64,000 nucleotides of DNA from Cacajao melanocephalus (GCA_963573385.1 CAUYLG010022255.1:51201-115200), one strand, 5' to 3'; counted from the stretch's first letter, positions 22,971 through 35,638 are shown. Numbers and translations are program-made. The notes: generated by a model not told the origin, from the letters alone.

Positions 22971-23269
22971 AAACAGTGCATTTGAGTACTCAACATTTAA
23001 AAACTAGAAAACTGTAGCACATGTATATACATTTCTATAAATTTGTGTATATTCTTCATCAAGTCAAAGGCCTGTATTCTTTCATTGTACCTTGAATGAT
23101 CAGCACTGCTATATTACAAACTCAAGTGGACAAAGCATTGTGAAGAGAACAAACAATTTCTACTTATTGCTAAGGATGTTACTATAAGGAAACAAGCATA
23201 CAAATATTAAAATAAAGGACAGAATAAATTAATTGCTATGATTTATATATAAAAATAATTTGGCAAGTC

Positions 23270-23500
23270 AGTGGAAAGACATATTAATTATGATTTGTGG
23301 AGATTGGACAAGGTCATGTTGCAGAAGTGGTATTTGGGCACAGATGAAAATAAGTAATAGGATTTGCTGGCTAATCAGCTTAGAATGGTATTTTAGAGAG
23401 AAGGAGTAGAACAAAGTCACAGTCAGGAAGGTGAAAAGTTAGAAGCATAAGATAAGGACAGCACATGCTGGGAGGAGTAATGTATTGAGGTGTTACACTA
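23270..23500 (-). repeat. Possible L2 fragment
   Basis: 'aggtcatgttgcagaagtgg', 'tatttgggcacagatgaaa' and later purine-rich sequence resemble the inner L2 read in reverse. Tentative. Confidence 0.4.
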
Positions 23501-23789
23501 GAGAAGTTGGAGAGAAAGCCAAATCACTGAAATAACTAGATAATGTATTGGGTTTTTCTGCAAGTTATAATGTTGAGGTGTTGTGTCTAGAAGGCTGGGT
23601 GAGCCATTATATTATCAAATTGGTCTGACCACTTATATTGAACTTATTTTTCTGTTATTAATATATGAATATTACATATTATTAATAAAAGAAAAATGGG
23701 TAAAAATGAAATTGGAATGAAACCACTTATCTTGTTATTTATCTTGAAACAAATAGATAAAAACATTTATCCTGTTACTTCCAAGGAAA

Positions 23790-23860
23790 CAAGATCAATT
23801 TGAACATCTACTACATGCCAGGCACTGTGTTACACATTTTAAAAATCACATCATATATAT
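23790..23860 (-). repeat. MIR/L2 3' end fragment
   Basis: 'aacatctactacatgccagg', 'cactgtgttacacatttta' is the reversed terminal block shared by MIR and L2. Too short to tell them apart. Confidence 0.6.
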
Positions 23861-25685
23861 TAAGACAGTTCTAGATTTGAGTTCAGTTGGGCTATTTGTT
23901 TAGCAGTCACATCTGCATGCTCTAGTGAACATACATTATAGGAAAATAGACTTTTATGTGGAATTTTTGCATGTTCTCACTCTCAATTTTGAAAATAAAA
24001 ACTATTCACATTAACCCACAGGCCTTTATAAAATATTTAATCTTCCACCCAAAGTTATTTAATCCTAACAATACAAAACTATAAATCTTATTTTAGAAAG
24101 CCATGTTGCTGTCATCATAAATGCTGTAAACTTTGAGTATGCCATTAAATATATTTGTGTATAAATATTTATAACTTCTTCACTCACTATTATCACATAT
24201 TCAAGAATTAAAATTTTCTGATAAAATGCTTGCATGTTTTATTGATTAACACCAAACCTATTTCCACTATAGATTTATATTATAAATTTGAATTCTGTTT
24301 CTCTTTATTTAGAAATAAACCTATAATAAAAGGTCACAGTTATTATTTCTCATAAATGTTCAGTAAATTCAGAATATAAAATATCAAAAAGATCATCTTC
24401 TTTTTTTCTGCTTTAATGATATTTATATGCTCAAAATTTTCCAATAAATGTTGAAATCACACATCCTTTATAAAAGAACTGTAACAGCCTTACTGTAGAT
24501 AGTGACTATAAAATATGAGGCATGATAAGGAAGTAAGGTAATGATCTTGCCCTGATGTTAAAAAAAAAAAGCTATCAATATTGAAATGTCTTTATTTCTG
24601 GTTAAAATGCAATTTTCTAGCAGAGCTTTCATAAAGCCTAGTAACATTTACATAATCTCTCCAGCTAAAATGTGGATTTCTCATTCAATCAAAATTACTT
24701 TCATGCTAAAAGTACATGTATTTTCAAACCTGCAGTTCTTCACACTGAATACCTCATATGTGAGAATTTGGCCAGTGAAGAGACTGGAAATATTGAGAGA
24801 GAAAAGTTACCTTCTGCTTTAGAGCAAACAAACAAACAACGACAAAAAAAAAAGTAAAACCTTCCTGCCATGAGGCCAAGCAAAGTGTAATAGACAACAA
24901 ACACTAGAAATAATGTAAATGAAATAGCTTTTGCGTCCCTGAATGTGTCTTTCCACATCATGCCAAGCCAGAGATGTGGGGCCACAACAATTAAATTTGA
25001 TTAGTTGGCAGGGAAGGCCAGGAATACCTCACTTTTGTGCACAGGTGTGAAGGTGCTCATGATCTGTGTCAGAATTTCAACAGTAGGTTTACAAGACTCT
25101 GAATTTGATCCACTTTCTCATAGTATCCAAGACAGGAAGAGAGAAACCATCTGTTGGATTACCAAGGTAGAAATTGCATTATAATGTGAAAAATTAGCCA
25201 TAAGGTCTGAGTCAGCTGGACCATCACTGTGGGTCTGTCACGCAGCAGAAAATAAACTCTGACAAATGCACGCCATCCTCAGGATAGCAGTCAGTCACAT
25301 TCAGTCCAAATATGCTCACGTTGGACATATGGACTTAATAAAATTACTAAGTTTTGATGTTGATGTCTGAAATTTTGCAGTGTGAAATTATCAACAAGAT
25401 GTCAACCATGGAAATGAAGTCATTTAAGTCCTGCTTAGGGGGAAAATGAGTGCAATGGCCATGCTCGCTAGTGCATTACATCTACAAACTGTTGTCTAAA
25501 TTAAAGTATCAGTACAGCAAGTAAAAGATATATAATTTTGTGGTACAACATAAGCTAAACATAGGCATGGAGTCCAATGAGCTCTGAAAGAGTGCCATGA
25601 ATACAGAAACGAAAGACTGATTGAGACTCTTTCTTTTCTCCCCAACACACATCTCTGCTCCAGCTCCCCATGCTCATGAAACTGC
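23861..25685. other. No recognisable feature
   Basis: About 1.8 kb of AT-rich sequence, with somewhat more balanced composition from 24.9 kb. No gene, RNA or confident repeat is visible. Short frames at 24586-24985 overlap on both strands and lack motifs. Confidence 0.5.
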
Positions 25686-25689
25686 TGAA

Positions 25690-26518
25690 ACATCTACTGC
25701 TCTTTTGTATGCCATTTGAGTCTTAACTATTCTTCCAGACTCACTTCATCAACCACAAATGAAGCCTTAGCTATCTCAGCTGTACTTATTTCTAATGTTC
25801 CCAACTTTGAACACATACAGTTATTCCTTAGTGTCCAGGAAGAATTGGTTCCAGGACCCCCATGGATACCAAAATCAGCAGATTATCAAGTTCTTTATAT
25901 AAAATGGTGCAGTACTTGCACGTAACCTACTCATTTCCTGCCATATACTTTAAATCATCTCTAGATTCCTTACAATACTTAATGCAATGTAAATGCTGTT
26001 TAAGTACTTATTATATTGCATTGTTTAGGGAACCATGACAAGAAAACAATGTCTGTACATACTCAGAACAGACACAATCATCTATTTCTTTTTTCTCTCA
26101 AACATTTTCTATACATATTTGGTTTAATCCATGAATGCAATCCCCAGAAAAATGGAGGGCTGATTGTATATCATTTCTTTATCATAGAAAGCAACTGCTT
26201 AAAGTCACTGTTTGAAGTTACTTTCTATAATATGCATTTCTGTATTTGATCATAACCTATATGTTCTGATCCGCTTACACACCACCAACTTTTGAAAACA
26301 TTCTCTCATCTATCTCCCTCAGGAATCAGTGCCTCTCCTTTGTACTGTCCGAGTATTAAATTGCCACTATTTGTTTTTCTGATAGCATTTTGTATACTGC
26401 ATTTTACTGCAAGTTCCCTAAAGGAATGCACATTGTATTTATCTCCAGTGTATCCCGAGCATTTAGCAGAGTATCGAGAACAGATTGCTGCTCTATAATT
26501 GTTTGATGAATGAATGAC
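25690..26518 (+). repeat. L2 LINE, interrupted by a Tigger miniature element
   Basis: The left part, 'tcttccagactcacttcatc' and 'aaatgaagccttagctatct', and the right part, 'gcaagttccctaaaggaatg' and 'ttgtttgatgaatgaatgac', belong to the same L2 in plus orientation. They are separated by the insertion at 25818-26166. The terminal block at 26395-26518 is clear; the left part is weaker. Confidence 0.75.
25818..26166 (+). mobile_element. Tigger-type miniature element (MITE)
   Basis: About 349 bp, flanked by TA on each side (25816-25817 and 26167-26168). Its terminal inverted repeats are 'cagttattccttagtgtcca' and 'gaaaaatggagggctgattg'. The signature 'ggttccaggacccccatgga' and 'gataccaaaatcag' follows. 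It has no coding capacity and was mobilised in trans by a Tigger transposase. The family resembles the element at 61875-62474. Confidence 0.92.
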
Positions 26519-26539
26519 AACTCCTTTTCTAAACTCTAG

Positions 26540-27067
26540 CAGTTATCCTTCCATGGCCTGTTAGGAACCAGGCCTCAGAGCAGGAGGTGAGCTGTGGATG
26601 ACCAAGCCAGGCTTCGTCTGTATTTACAGCCACTCTCCACTGCTCGTATTACCACCTGAGCTCTGCCTCCTGTCAGACCAGCGGTTGCATTAGATTCTCA
26701 CAGAAGCACAAAACCTATTGTGAACTGTGCATGCAAGGGATCTAAGCTGTGCCCTCCTTATGAACTCTAATGCTTGATGATCTGTCACTATCTCCTATCA
26801 CCCCCAGGTGGGACCACCTAGATTCAGGAAAACAAGCTCAGGGTTCCCACTGAGTCTACATTATGGTGAGTTGTATAGGTATTTCATTCTATAATACAAT
26901 GTAATAATGATAGAGTATGTAGTATGTATTCAATATGCAAGCATAATGTAATGCATTTGGATCATCCTGAAACCATCGCCCCCACCCCCAGCCTCACTGC
27001 GCTGGTTTATGGAAAATTTGTCTTCCATGAAACCAGTCTTTGGTGCCAAAATAGCTGGGGACCACTG
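26540..27067 (+). mobile_element. MER1-type hAT-Charlie element
   Basis: About 528 bp, close to the length I recall for MER1A. The left end has 'cagttatcc' and 'ggcctgttaggaaccaggcc'. Then come 'ctcagagcaggaggtgagct', 'gctctgcctcctgtcagacc' and 'gtgaactgtgcatgcaaggg'. The right end is 'ccaaaatagctggggaccac' then 'tg'. The flanks 'ctctag' and 'ttctagaa' fit the TCTAGA-like 8-bp target of this superfamily, with a small loss on the left. Non-autonomous; an AT-rich middle carries no gene. Confidence 0.93.
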
Positions 27068-27530
27068 TTCTAGAACACAACAAAGTGGGGCGATTTCTTA
27101 ACTGTTGCTGCTTTCCAGGAACATTCAAGCAAAGTTTAACATTGTCAATGTAAAGTGAATATTTGGCCCCAAGTCTTGCCATTTTCCAGGCACTGTGACC
27201 ATTTCTGAAAATAACATTTCTGACTGGTCAGAAACCTAAAGGATGGCCTCAATTTGGCTGATCTTATAATGGGGAGACAACTGTTTGTAGAAAGGAAAGC
27301 AAATGTGAAAGTCTTGAGGAAAGAAATAGAAATGAATCGTCTGGGAATGAAAAGAATTCTAGTCATATGGAAATTTTTTTTAAGTATAAAAAAATTATAC
27401 GATCTCTGGGTGAAGAAGCTATTTTAAAGATAAAATTGGAAACCAACTAAAAAGAGTATTAGTTTTGGCTTTATGAAAGATAGAAACTTCTAGAAATCAA
27501 AGAACATTTTTAGATTCAGTCTTTGCTCTT
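27068..27530. other. No recognisable feature
   Basis: Spacer with no gene or clear repeat. Confidence 0.45.
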
Positions 27531-27534
27531 CTCT

Positions 27535-27890
27535 GCCTTGCTTTGTGTTCCAGGAGACTGACTTCTGTCAATGACAACACTTGGTTTCCACCCACTTCTG
27601 GCTTCTGAATTACGGGGCTAAGGGGAGGCACCAGCAGGAGAGCAGAAGGCTCCTTTCCATGGCTCCAGCACTTGCTGGACTCTGGTAAAATCTTCCCTCT
27701 TGCCTCTCTAGGCTTAAAGATGGTAACAGCTCCCTGCTGTTGATAATCTTTGGGTGTTTAATTATCCGTTGTTTTGCCTCTTAACCCTTCTCATAGATTT
27801 GTAAACTTATTAAACTCTTTTAAATGAAACCTTTGGGTACGCCATCTGTTTTCTGCAGTGATCCAGACTGAAACATCATAACCAAAACAG
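27535..27890 (+). repeat. Old interspersed repeat, class uncertain (LTR- or L1-3'-like)
   Basis: 'ggcaccagcaggagagcaga', 'atggctccagcacttgctgg', 'agatggtaacagctccctgc' and 'acgccatctgttttctgcag' match a widespread mammalian repeat I remember but cannot name. It ends near 'gatccagactgaaacatc'. Confidence 0.5.
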
Positions 27891-28394
27891 CAAGTAACAC
27901 AATTGAAAAGAAAATGCAACCTGTATTACAGAAGAGTTTGAATCTATTTTACAGGTGCTATGTTCAGTTGTATAGAGTTCTTTACAACTGTTATAAAAAT
28001 AAAAGATGAACATCTAAACAAAAATTTAAAAGTGACCAGAATATTTTTAAATTAACGTTACTAGATAACTAAGATGTCTGAATGCTTGAACTACAGTAGA
28101 ATTTTATTTTATGTGAATTGCTATATTACCTGAGTTTGCTACCAAAATTATTCTTCTTTAAAAGAAAAAATAACAAGTGTGATATAATAAGTACTCCTTG
28201 TATGAATATATTTTACACATTTTTAATAAGATTAAATTCTGCAGCACAGAGGTCACTGATCTGCCCACTTGGGCAACGAGCAGTTTGAATAGAATTGTTA
28301 AAGAAGAAGACTTTTTACAGTGGCTTGAGGAGTAAAAAAAAAAGACATGAGACAGCCAGTGCACACTGTCCTTTTAACCCTGTACAAAGGCTGC
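27891..28394. other. No recognisable feature
   Basis: AT-rich spacer. Confidence 0.5.
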
Positions 28395-28590
28395 CTCGAA
28401 AAACTCACTCCTATAGAGTCTGTCATTTTCTTCTTGGTGAATATATAGTACCTTGCATATGATGTTTTATAAACTTATTTTTTATTGCTTCTCTGTTGTG
28501 AAGTCCTTGAGGGCATTTTTGAACAATGACTGGAACAAAATATATGTTTAGTAAAGGGTTCTTGAATGAATAAGCAAATAATTATGGACA
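28395..28590 (+). repeat. L2 LINE, 3' end
   Basis: 'tgtgaagtccttgagggcat', 'caatgactggaacaaaatat' and 'gggttcttgaatgaataagc' give the terminal L2 block. Confidence 0.7.
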
Positions 28591-28848
28591 GTAAAACAGA
28601 GGGAAGGTATGTGAGACTGTCCTCTGTGGGGTTCTAGTGGCACTTTAAGTAGTAATTGATTCTGAAAAAGATCTTGAGCCCTATTGCATATGAGCTGGAA
28701 ATTCACAATCAGAGTCACAGAGTAATCAAGGAGATGATAGGCTTATGAATAATATTTAAAGTAGTAAATTATCATTATCTGAGTTATATCTTAAATTTAT
28801 TCAATCATTAAACTTTTATGTCTTCTTGGGTAGTCAAAGTCCTATCAA

Positions 28849-28874
28849 AACACACACACACACACACACACACA
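28849..28874. repeat. (CA)n microsatellite
   Basis: About 12-13 CA units uninterrupted, followed by 'aaacaaaag'. Confidence 0.95.
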
Positions 28875-29515
28875 AACAAAAGGATAATATACATGTATGT
28901 GCATATTCTTGAAAATTCTGCACCTAACTGTGAAAATGTGTGTGAGTGTTGTAAGTGTGTGAGAAAGACAGAGTGAGAGAGCATTCCAGGGTTCAGTCAG
29001 GGTAGCAGAGCACAGGAAGTGCTAACAGATGTTTGGGGTAAGTGATTCATAATAGAAATTGGACTTACACAGTTGTCAAAAAAGCTAGGAAAGTGAATGG
29101 TCAGAATGGGTAACTGGAGGATTAGAGAAAAATACAGCTTGCCAAGAAAACTGAAGAGCCAAGTCCAGCTGCCTATGTGGAACAGTGAAGGGGAGGCTCA
29201 CAGAGACACCCATGTGCAGCTGCTGCCCCTTTGTAACTAGTGCTTCAGTGGGTCCTTAGTTAAGTGTATGGTGATGGACCTGGCTACTGGATAGCAGAAA
29301 TGAATTAGACAAAATGCAGAGGAAATAAAAGAGAAGCTGTAACCCACCATGAACCTCCCTGACTGACAGTCACCACCTCTGATCATGAAGACCTTCAGAG
29401 AATGGTGTTGGCTGCTTCACTTCTCTCCTTTCTTTCAGCCAACTCACACGTGGACCCAGAGGAGGACCAGCATTCATGGAAATGCAATTCTCATCTTATC
29501 TAAACTGACAATACA
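28875..29515. other. No recognisable feature
   Basis: Spacer. Some TG- and GA-rich sequence lies at 28930-28985. No gene or clear repeat. Confidence 0.45.
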
Positions 29516-29519
29516 GCAA

Positions 29520-29585
29520 CCTGGCATAGTGTGTATATAAAGTGCCCTACATCTAGCACAATCAGTAACAGCCATTATTATTGTC
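29520..29585 (+). repeat. MIR 3' fragment
   Basis: 'atataaagtgccctacatct', 'agcacaatcagtaacagcca' and 'ttattattgtc' resemble the last 60 bases of MIR. Confidence 0.5.
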
Positions 29586-29636
29586 TTTATGAAGGAGGAT
29601 ATTGTCAAGTGAAAGACTTTTAAAAAAATATATTGA

Positions 29637-29984
<348 letters not shown>

Positions 29985-30009
29985 TGATTTCCAACCCTGG
30001 TTACAGTCA

Positions 30010-31345
30010 ACTAATTACATGTTTCCTTTAAGATAAATTACTTTTGCATATTTGAGAATTTTATGTAGAAAGATTTACATTTTTTTTCTTTTTTTTCCTT
30101 TCTTTTTTGTGATGCAGGAGTAAGATTTACATTTTAAGTACTGTTTTGTGTCTGGTTTCTTTTGATCAGCATAATCATTTTAAGATTTATCCAAGTTGCA
30201 TTTTGCAGCTCTTTTTTTATTGTGAGTGAGTAATCTATGTATGGATATTGACTCAAACATATAATTCAATTTGTTTGTTGAATTCAACTATTATGAGTCA
30301 AGTGCCCATGAATATTCCTATAAAATTCTTTGTGTGGGCATTTATTTTCACTTTTCTTGGTTAAATACTTAGGAAGGGGATCGCTGGGTTACTTGGCTTT
30401 TAAGAAACTGGAAACAATTTTCCAAAGAGGTTATATCATTTTGCACTAGCAATATTGAAGATATCCAATTGCTTGATATCCTCCCTTACATTTGGTACTG
30501 TGAGGATTTTTTTTTTCCATCTTAATTTTAGACTTTCTAGTGTGTGGCAGGTGGTATTCCACTGCAGTGGAATTTGCATTTCCTTGATGTTTAATAATGA
30601 ACATCTTTTTTATTTTTATGTTTTTTGGCCATTCATTGTCTTTTACTGTGAAATATTTTCTTTGCCCGTTTAAAATTTTTGCTCCTCTTTTTCCTTATTA
30701 TTGAACTGTAAGAGTAATTGTATAATCTCTATACAATTTCTTTGTCCAGTTATGGAGTTTGAGTATTTTCTCCTGTCTACGGCTTATCTTTTCATTTACT
30801 TGGCAGAGTATGCTAAAGAGCAAAAAGTTTAAATTTGACAAAATACAATTTAGCAATTTGTGATGGTTTATACTTTTGTTTTCTAATAAAATATTCTTAT
30901 CTCAAAGTGGCATTCTAGTATATTCTAGTAAAACTTTAATAAGTTTTATAGTTTCCATTTTTACATTTATACCCATGATTCATTTCAAGTTAATTTGTGT
31001 ATAGGGTGTGAGCTAAGGGCTGAAGCTTGTTACATTTAAAGTGGAGATCCAATTGTTCCAGTACCATTTCTTGTATAAATGATTCTTTCTACATTAAATA
31101 CCTTGGTACATCTGTGAAGTATCCATTGAGTATTTATAAGCATATTTCTAAGTTATCTATTCTTTCCACTGCACCAATATCTCTACTCATACATTACTGT
31201 ACTGTCTTGCCTACTGTAGCCCTATAGTAATTCATAAAATGAGGTACTCTTAAATCCTCCAAGTTTGTTCTTTTTCAGACTTGTTTCAGTTATTCTAAGT
31301 TCTTTTAATTTTCTATATAAATTCCATGAATGTCAGTTCTTCTGT
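30010..31345 (-). mobile_element. Old L1 (L1M): 3'UTR and ORF2 C-terminal part
   Basis: Minus-strand L1 running from the 3'UTR into ORF2 as coordinates rise. 'ttttgtgtctggtttctttt', 'gtgtgggcatttattttcac', 'tagtgtgtggcaggtggtat' and 'ttgcatttccttgatgttta' are the ORF2 end. 'ctgtagccctatagtaattc' near 31218 and 'aattccatgaatgtcag' lie further inside ORF2. Many indels; the reading frame is destroyed. Confidence 0.87.
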
Positions 31346-31529
31346 TCTAAGGTTGGTATTTTTCCCTTCCTGAATTTAGTCTTTGGAGGTAAACCACTAA
31401 GTGCAGCAAATCCTCAAGGGTTTTCAGGAATTAGGTTTCACCTCTTAAAGGGGGAAATAATTATTGTTTGGAAGTCTGTAAAAAAGTTTGCCTGCCCCCC
31501 AATTTGCTTTCTATGCAATCATTTATCTG
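31346..31529. other. Unassigned insert between L1 segments
   Basis: About 180 bases, including 'ggaggtaaaccactaagtgc' and 'ggtttcacctcttaaagggg', do not read as L1 and separate the ORF2 part from the inter-ORF part. It may be another old repeat. ORF2 sequence expected here is missing. Confidence 0.4.
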
Positions 31530-32650
31530 TTTATATTATCATGGATTCATTTATATTTACTTTATACTTAAGTTGTTCATGTTTATTACAATTCTTATTG
31601 TGGTTGGGTTCATGTTTATAGACTACCTTTTTGCTATTTATTTTTTTCTCAGTCCTACATGTTGTTTCCTTTTTCCTCTTTTCTGGTTTTCTTTTGATTT
31701 GAATATTTTTTATGATTCCACTTTATCGCCAATATTTGCTTATTAGCTGAACATGTTTGTCTTAGTTTAGATTGTTGCTTTAGTGATAGAGATATATTTA
31801 TACAAATATATAGATTGATATATATCTGGTAAAATGCATCTTTAACTTATTACAATTTACATTCAAATTATATCATTTCTTCTACAATTTAAGCATCTTA
31901 CAACAGAATATCTTTATTTACCTCATCCTCTGTATTGTACTGTAATATATTTTATTATAAACCTCAAAATATTGTTGATATTTATAAAACTATGGTTCAC
32001 GTTTCATTTTAAATATTTAACAAATTAAGATATATTTTAAAGATTGTTTTTAAAAAAGTCATGATATCCACCACATATTAACTATTCCTGACATTCTTCA
32101 TTCCTTTCCATAGATCCAAGTTTCTCTTTTTCTCTTCAACCTCAGAGTTCCTTTAGCATTTCTTACAATGCAGAGCTGTTTTGCTAAGGAATTACCTTGG
32201 ATTTTGTTGTCTGAAAATGTTTTAATTTCACTATCAATTTTGAAGGATATTTTGCTGAATATAGAATTTCAAGTCAAAAAGTTCCTCCACCCCCACTTTT
32301 ATACTTTGTCATTATACTGTAATCTAGTTTACATTGTTTCAATAAGGAGTCTACATTTTCTAATCTAATCTCTCTGTGATATATATTTTATCCCTAGCTG
32401 TTTTTCAGATGCTTCTTCAACACTGATTTCATTAATTTGATTTTTTATATTCCTTAATAGGTCATTCTTTCTGTTTATACTTCTTGGGTTTCATAGGACT
32501 GCTTGGATCTATTGGTTTATATTTTTCATGAAATTCAAGCATTTTTGGCCATTATTTCTTTAAATATTTTCCTCTCCAACTCCTGAAACTCAATTTCATA
32601 TTTATTAGATATTAGATATTTCAAAGTTGTATCACAGGTAATTGAGGTTG
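31530..32650 (-). mobile_element. Old L1 (L1M): ORF1 3' part and inter-ORF region
   Basis: Minus-strand L1 from the long inter-ORF spacer of old L1 families ('tatgattccactttatcgcc', 'taaaatgcatctttaactta') into the end of ORF1 ('ttttgttgtctgaaaatgtt', 'tttgctgaatatagaatttc', 'ccattatttctttaaatatt'). It continues the element at 30.0-31.3 kb with most of ORF2 deleted between them. Confidence 0.8.
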
Positions 32651-33279
32651 TCATGTCCTTTTTTAGTCTTTTAACTTTTGCAGGCTTTTTAAAAAGTAAG
32701 CATAACATCTCAATAAGTGACTGTTGAAAAAGAAAACCAAAGAATCTGCAATATTACGCATGCAACTTCACAAAGAATTTAATAACCTATTAGACTGCAT
32801 GTTTGACACATCTATAAAAAGAGAAATTGTATTTCCAAACTCCATCCAATAGAATACACTACAGAGGCAAACCAAGCTAAGATCTTTCCATCTTTACAAA
32901 CTGCTGATCAATAAATTACACTTTAAAAGCAACTGAGCAATTTCCTAATAAGGCTTGAATCAGTAGAATTTCCATTTACATATTAAGCATATTATTGCAA
33001 TAATTTTTGTCATACGTTTGTGTGTGTTAAATGATAAATTATACCAGTAATATAGATTAATTTTTGTAATAAATAATAAAGTCATTGTAAAGTCTGAAAA
33101 TACATGTTTATTCACTATAGAAGAAAATGCAGCACTAATTTAAAAATTACATATAGTTATTGTTTAAAAATGTTTAAGTATTTGAGATAGGTATATTCCT
33201 AAATTTTAGGAAGGATAAATGTCATTAAAGGCAAATATATTATTAGGTTTTTGTTAATATCAGTTAGATTTAGATTTTT
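32651..33279. other. No recognisable feature
   Basis: Very AT-rich spacer between oppositely oriented old L1 copies. Confidence 0.45.
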
Positions 33280-33580
33280 TAACAAACAGGAGGACAGTAT
33301 ATATCCACAATCTTCAGAGAATTGATACCACTATGCAAATTTCCAACTGGAAATCTGAAGAGACAGTAGAATAACAGAATCATAGCCAAGGTCAGCTTAG
33401 AACAGAAGACACTGGAACCATAAACCAGAGAAACACCTAAACTGTAATTTTGATGAATTGCTGAAGAATAAATGTAGAAACTTATAAGAATGATAAATTA
33501 CTGAGAACCTAATATTTTGAAGACCACCATATTTATATGTTTTACCTCCAGGAACCCTACCAGGTTCTCACATGAAGAGC

Positions 33581-33619
<39 letters not shown>

Positions 33620-34960
33620 GTCATGCTACTGACTGAAGAAGGAAAAAAGTAAACACTTTGAAGTATGCCCAAGAATTCTCCTTTGCAAAGGCTTATTCTT
33701 CAGGGGAAAAGATAATACAGTGTTTTATCCGATCTGGGATTAGGGAATTATATAAATCCAGCATGTCTAGCCCTTCTATTTTTCCTAAAAAGGTGGAAAA
33801 GAAGAAGAATTTGTAAAGGTGGTACCTCAGTACACAAGCCCACTGAAAGATTGAGATTTAATCATAAAGTTATGGAAAACTCTTCAACACCTTAGCACCA
33901 GAAAAACAGTTCTTTGGTAAAATAACAGTAGACTACAAATGAAAGCGCTGCAAGGCACAGACTCTAATGCTCTTAATGGAACCCAAAGACAATAGGAGAG
34001 AGAAAAACAAGGATATCAGAGTAAATTAAACCTTCTGCTACCTTTACCTATGACAAGCATTGAATACAGACCAAATAAAACCTCACAATATAGTTTTATT
34101 GTCTCAGCCTCTATCGCCTAATACATCATGTCAAGTTTTAAATCAAATTAACAAGGCATGCTAAAAGCAACACAAACACATGCTGAAGAAACAAAACTAG
34201 CATTGAGAGCTAAACTCAAATATGAAACCAATTTCAGAATTATCTTAAAAGGAACTTAGATTAACTACAATCAATATGATGTCTTATGAAAAAAGGAGAT
34301 AACTTTAAGGAACAGATGGATAATGTAAGCAGAAAGATGAAAACTCTAAGAGAGAATGAAAATAAAGTGCTACAAATGAAAACACTGTAATAGAAATGAA
34401 TAATACCTCTGATGGGAACATCTGTAGACTGGACCTCAATGAGGAAATAATTGAGATTGAAGATAAGTCAATAGAAATGTCTCAAATCAGAAAAAGAGAG
34501 CAGAATGTCCAAGAACTGTCAGAAAATATCAAAAAGTATAAGATACTTGTAATTGGAATAACAGAAGGACAAGAAAGAGACAATGGAGCAGAATAAATAT
34601 TTGAAGTAAAAATAATTAGGAATTTTCCAAAACTAATACCAGATTCCCAAACTGCAGATCCAAGAAACTCAGAGCATAAAGGAGAATGAATACCAAAAAC
34701 AATCTATACCTGGGCATATCACATATCATATTCAAACTACAGAAAATCAAAAACAAAAAGAAAATCTTAAAAGTCAATTAAAGAGAAACACCTATCAAAG
34801 AAGGACAAGGATAAGAACTGCATCAGACAAGGTAACACCATACAAGCAAGAATTTAGTGAGAGTGAAGTATTTAAAATGCTGAATAAACTCACCAATATA
34901 AATTTCAATTTCCAGCAATATTCTTCAAAAATGAGAGAGAAAAGAATGAGAAGACAAGCC
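33280..34960 (+). mobile_element. Old L1 (L1M) 5'UTR and ORF1 region
   Basis: Plus-strand L1 5' part. 'cagaagacactggaaccata' (about 33.4 kb) and 'tatccgatctgggattaggg' (33.73 kb) match the old L1 5'UTR. 'ctgtagactggacctcaatg', 'gaatgtccaagaactgtcag' and 'aatcttaaaagtcaattaaa' match ORF1. A 66-codon ORF1 remnant (34396-34596) with IEIEDKSIEMSQ is open, but the rest is broken. The 33.28-33.58 kb portion is the least certain. Confidence 0.75.
33582..33618. repeat. Poly-A run of 37
   Basis: 37 consecutive A sit between 'catgaagagcc' and 'ctgtcatgctactgac'. No Alu or L1 3' end precedes it, so it is probably an expanded A-run inside L1 5'UTR sequence or the tail of an unidentified insertion. Confidence 0.9.
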
Positions 34961-35084
34961 ACCTGATTTAGATGAAATGATTGTGAAAGACATATCTGAT
35001 GTCTTGGCTAACAGTATTTGGCTATCCATCAAAATATGCAAACCAAAAACTCCTAAAACTTAAAAATTTGTTAAAAGAATAACT

Positions 35085-35402
35085 TGATCAAAAATTGGGA
35101 CAATAACAACTAGCAACACAGAACAGCTAGTCCCTTGCACAAGAACACTTGTCTGACACAGTTTCCACTAATCAACTGATGTCAACTCCTGCAATAAGTC
35201 TCCATAGCCAATGTTCTCTTTGTTTCAAGACAACTTATATGTGGTTCTTGCTTTTGTCTTTAAATGCTCCTCCTTTCCCCAACGTCCTCAGAGGTACCTG
35301 TAATCCATCATAGCATCCATATCTCAAATTGCAATTCCCTGCTATTCCCAAATAGGGCCTGCCTCTCTCTGTTGTTACTTTTGGTCAACAAATTTCTTCT
35401 TG
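35085..35402 (+). mobile_element. Degenerate ERV LTR (ERV1-like)
   Basis: 'gtggttcttgcttttgtctt', 'aaatgctcctcctttcccca', 'acctgtaatccatcatagca' and 'ctcaaattgcaattccctgc' then 'tgttacttttggtcaaca' recall the U3/R/U5 region of an ERV1 LTR. The polyadenylation motif appears mutated at 'ttcccaaataggg'. The 5' boundary is unclear and no internal retroviral sequence is seen. Confidence 0.55.
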
Positions 35403-35538
35403 AAGTGGTAGATATATTCTAAAATCAGTAGTGATGGTTGCAAATTTCTATGTATATACTAAACACAGAATTGTACACTTTAAAGTGGTAGATTTTATGG
35501 TATGTAAATTATATCTCAGTATAGCTCTTATTTAAAAA
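35403..35538 (+). mobile_element. Old L1 (L1M) 3'UTR end
   Basis: 'cagtagtgatggttgcaaat', 'cacagaattgtacactttaa' and 'ttttatggtatgtaaattat' are the last bases of an old L1 in plus orientation, ending in an A-rich tail. Confidence 0.9.
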
Positions 35539-35638
35539 AGACTCAGAGAAAAACATTTTTACGAAAATTTAAAAGAGTTAACCAAACCCCACTCAGCAAA
35601 AGCAATTAATAAAATCAGGAATTTAAGAGTGACAGGTA

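Noticed and set aside
31265..31746. 118- and 92-codon plus-strand frames as a membrane protein gene
   Set aside because: Phe/Leu-rich frames arise from the T-rich strand of minus-oriented old L1.
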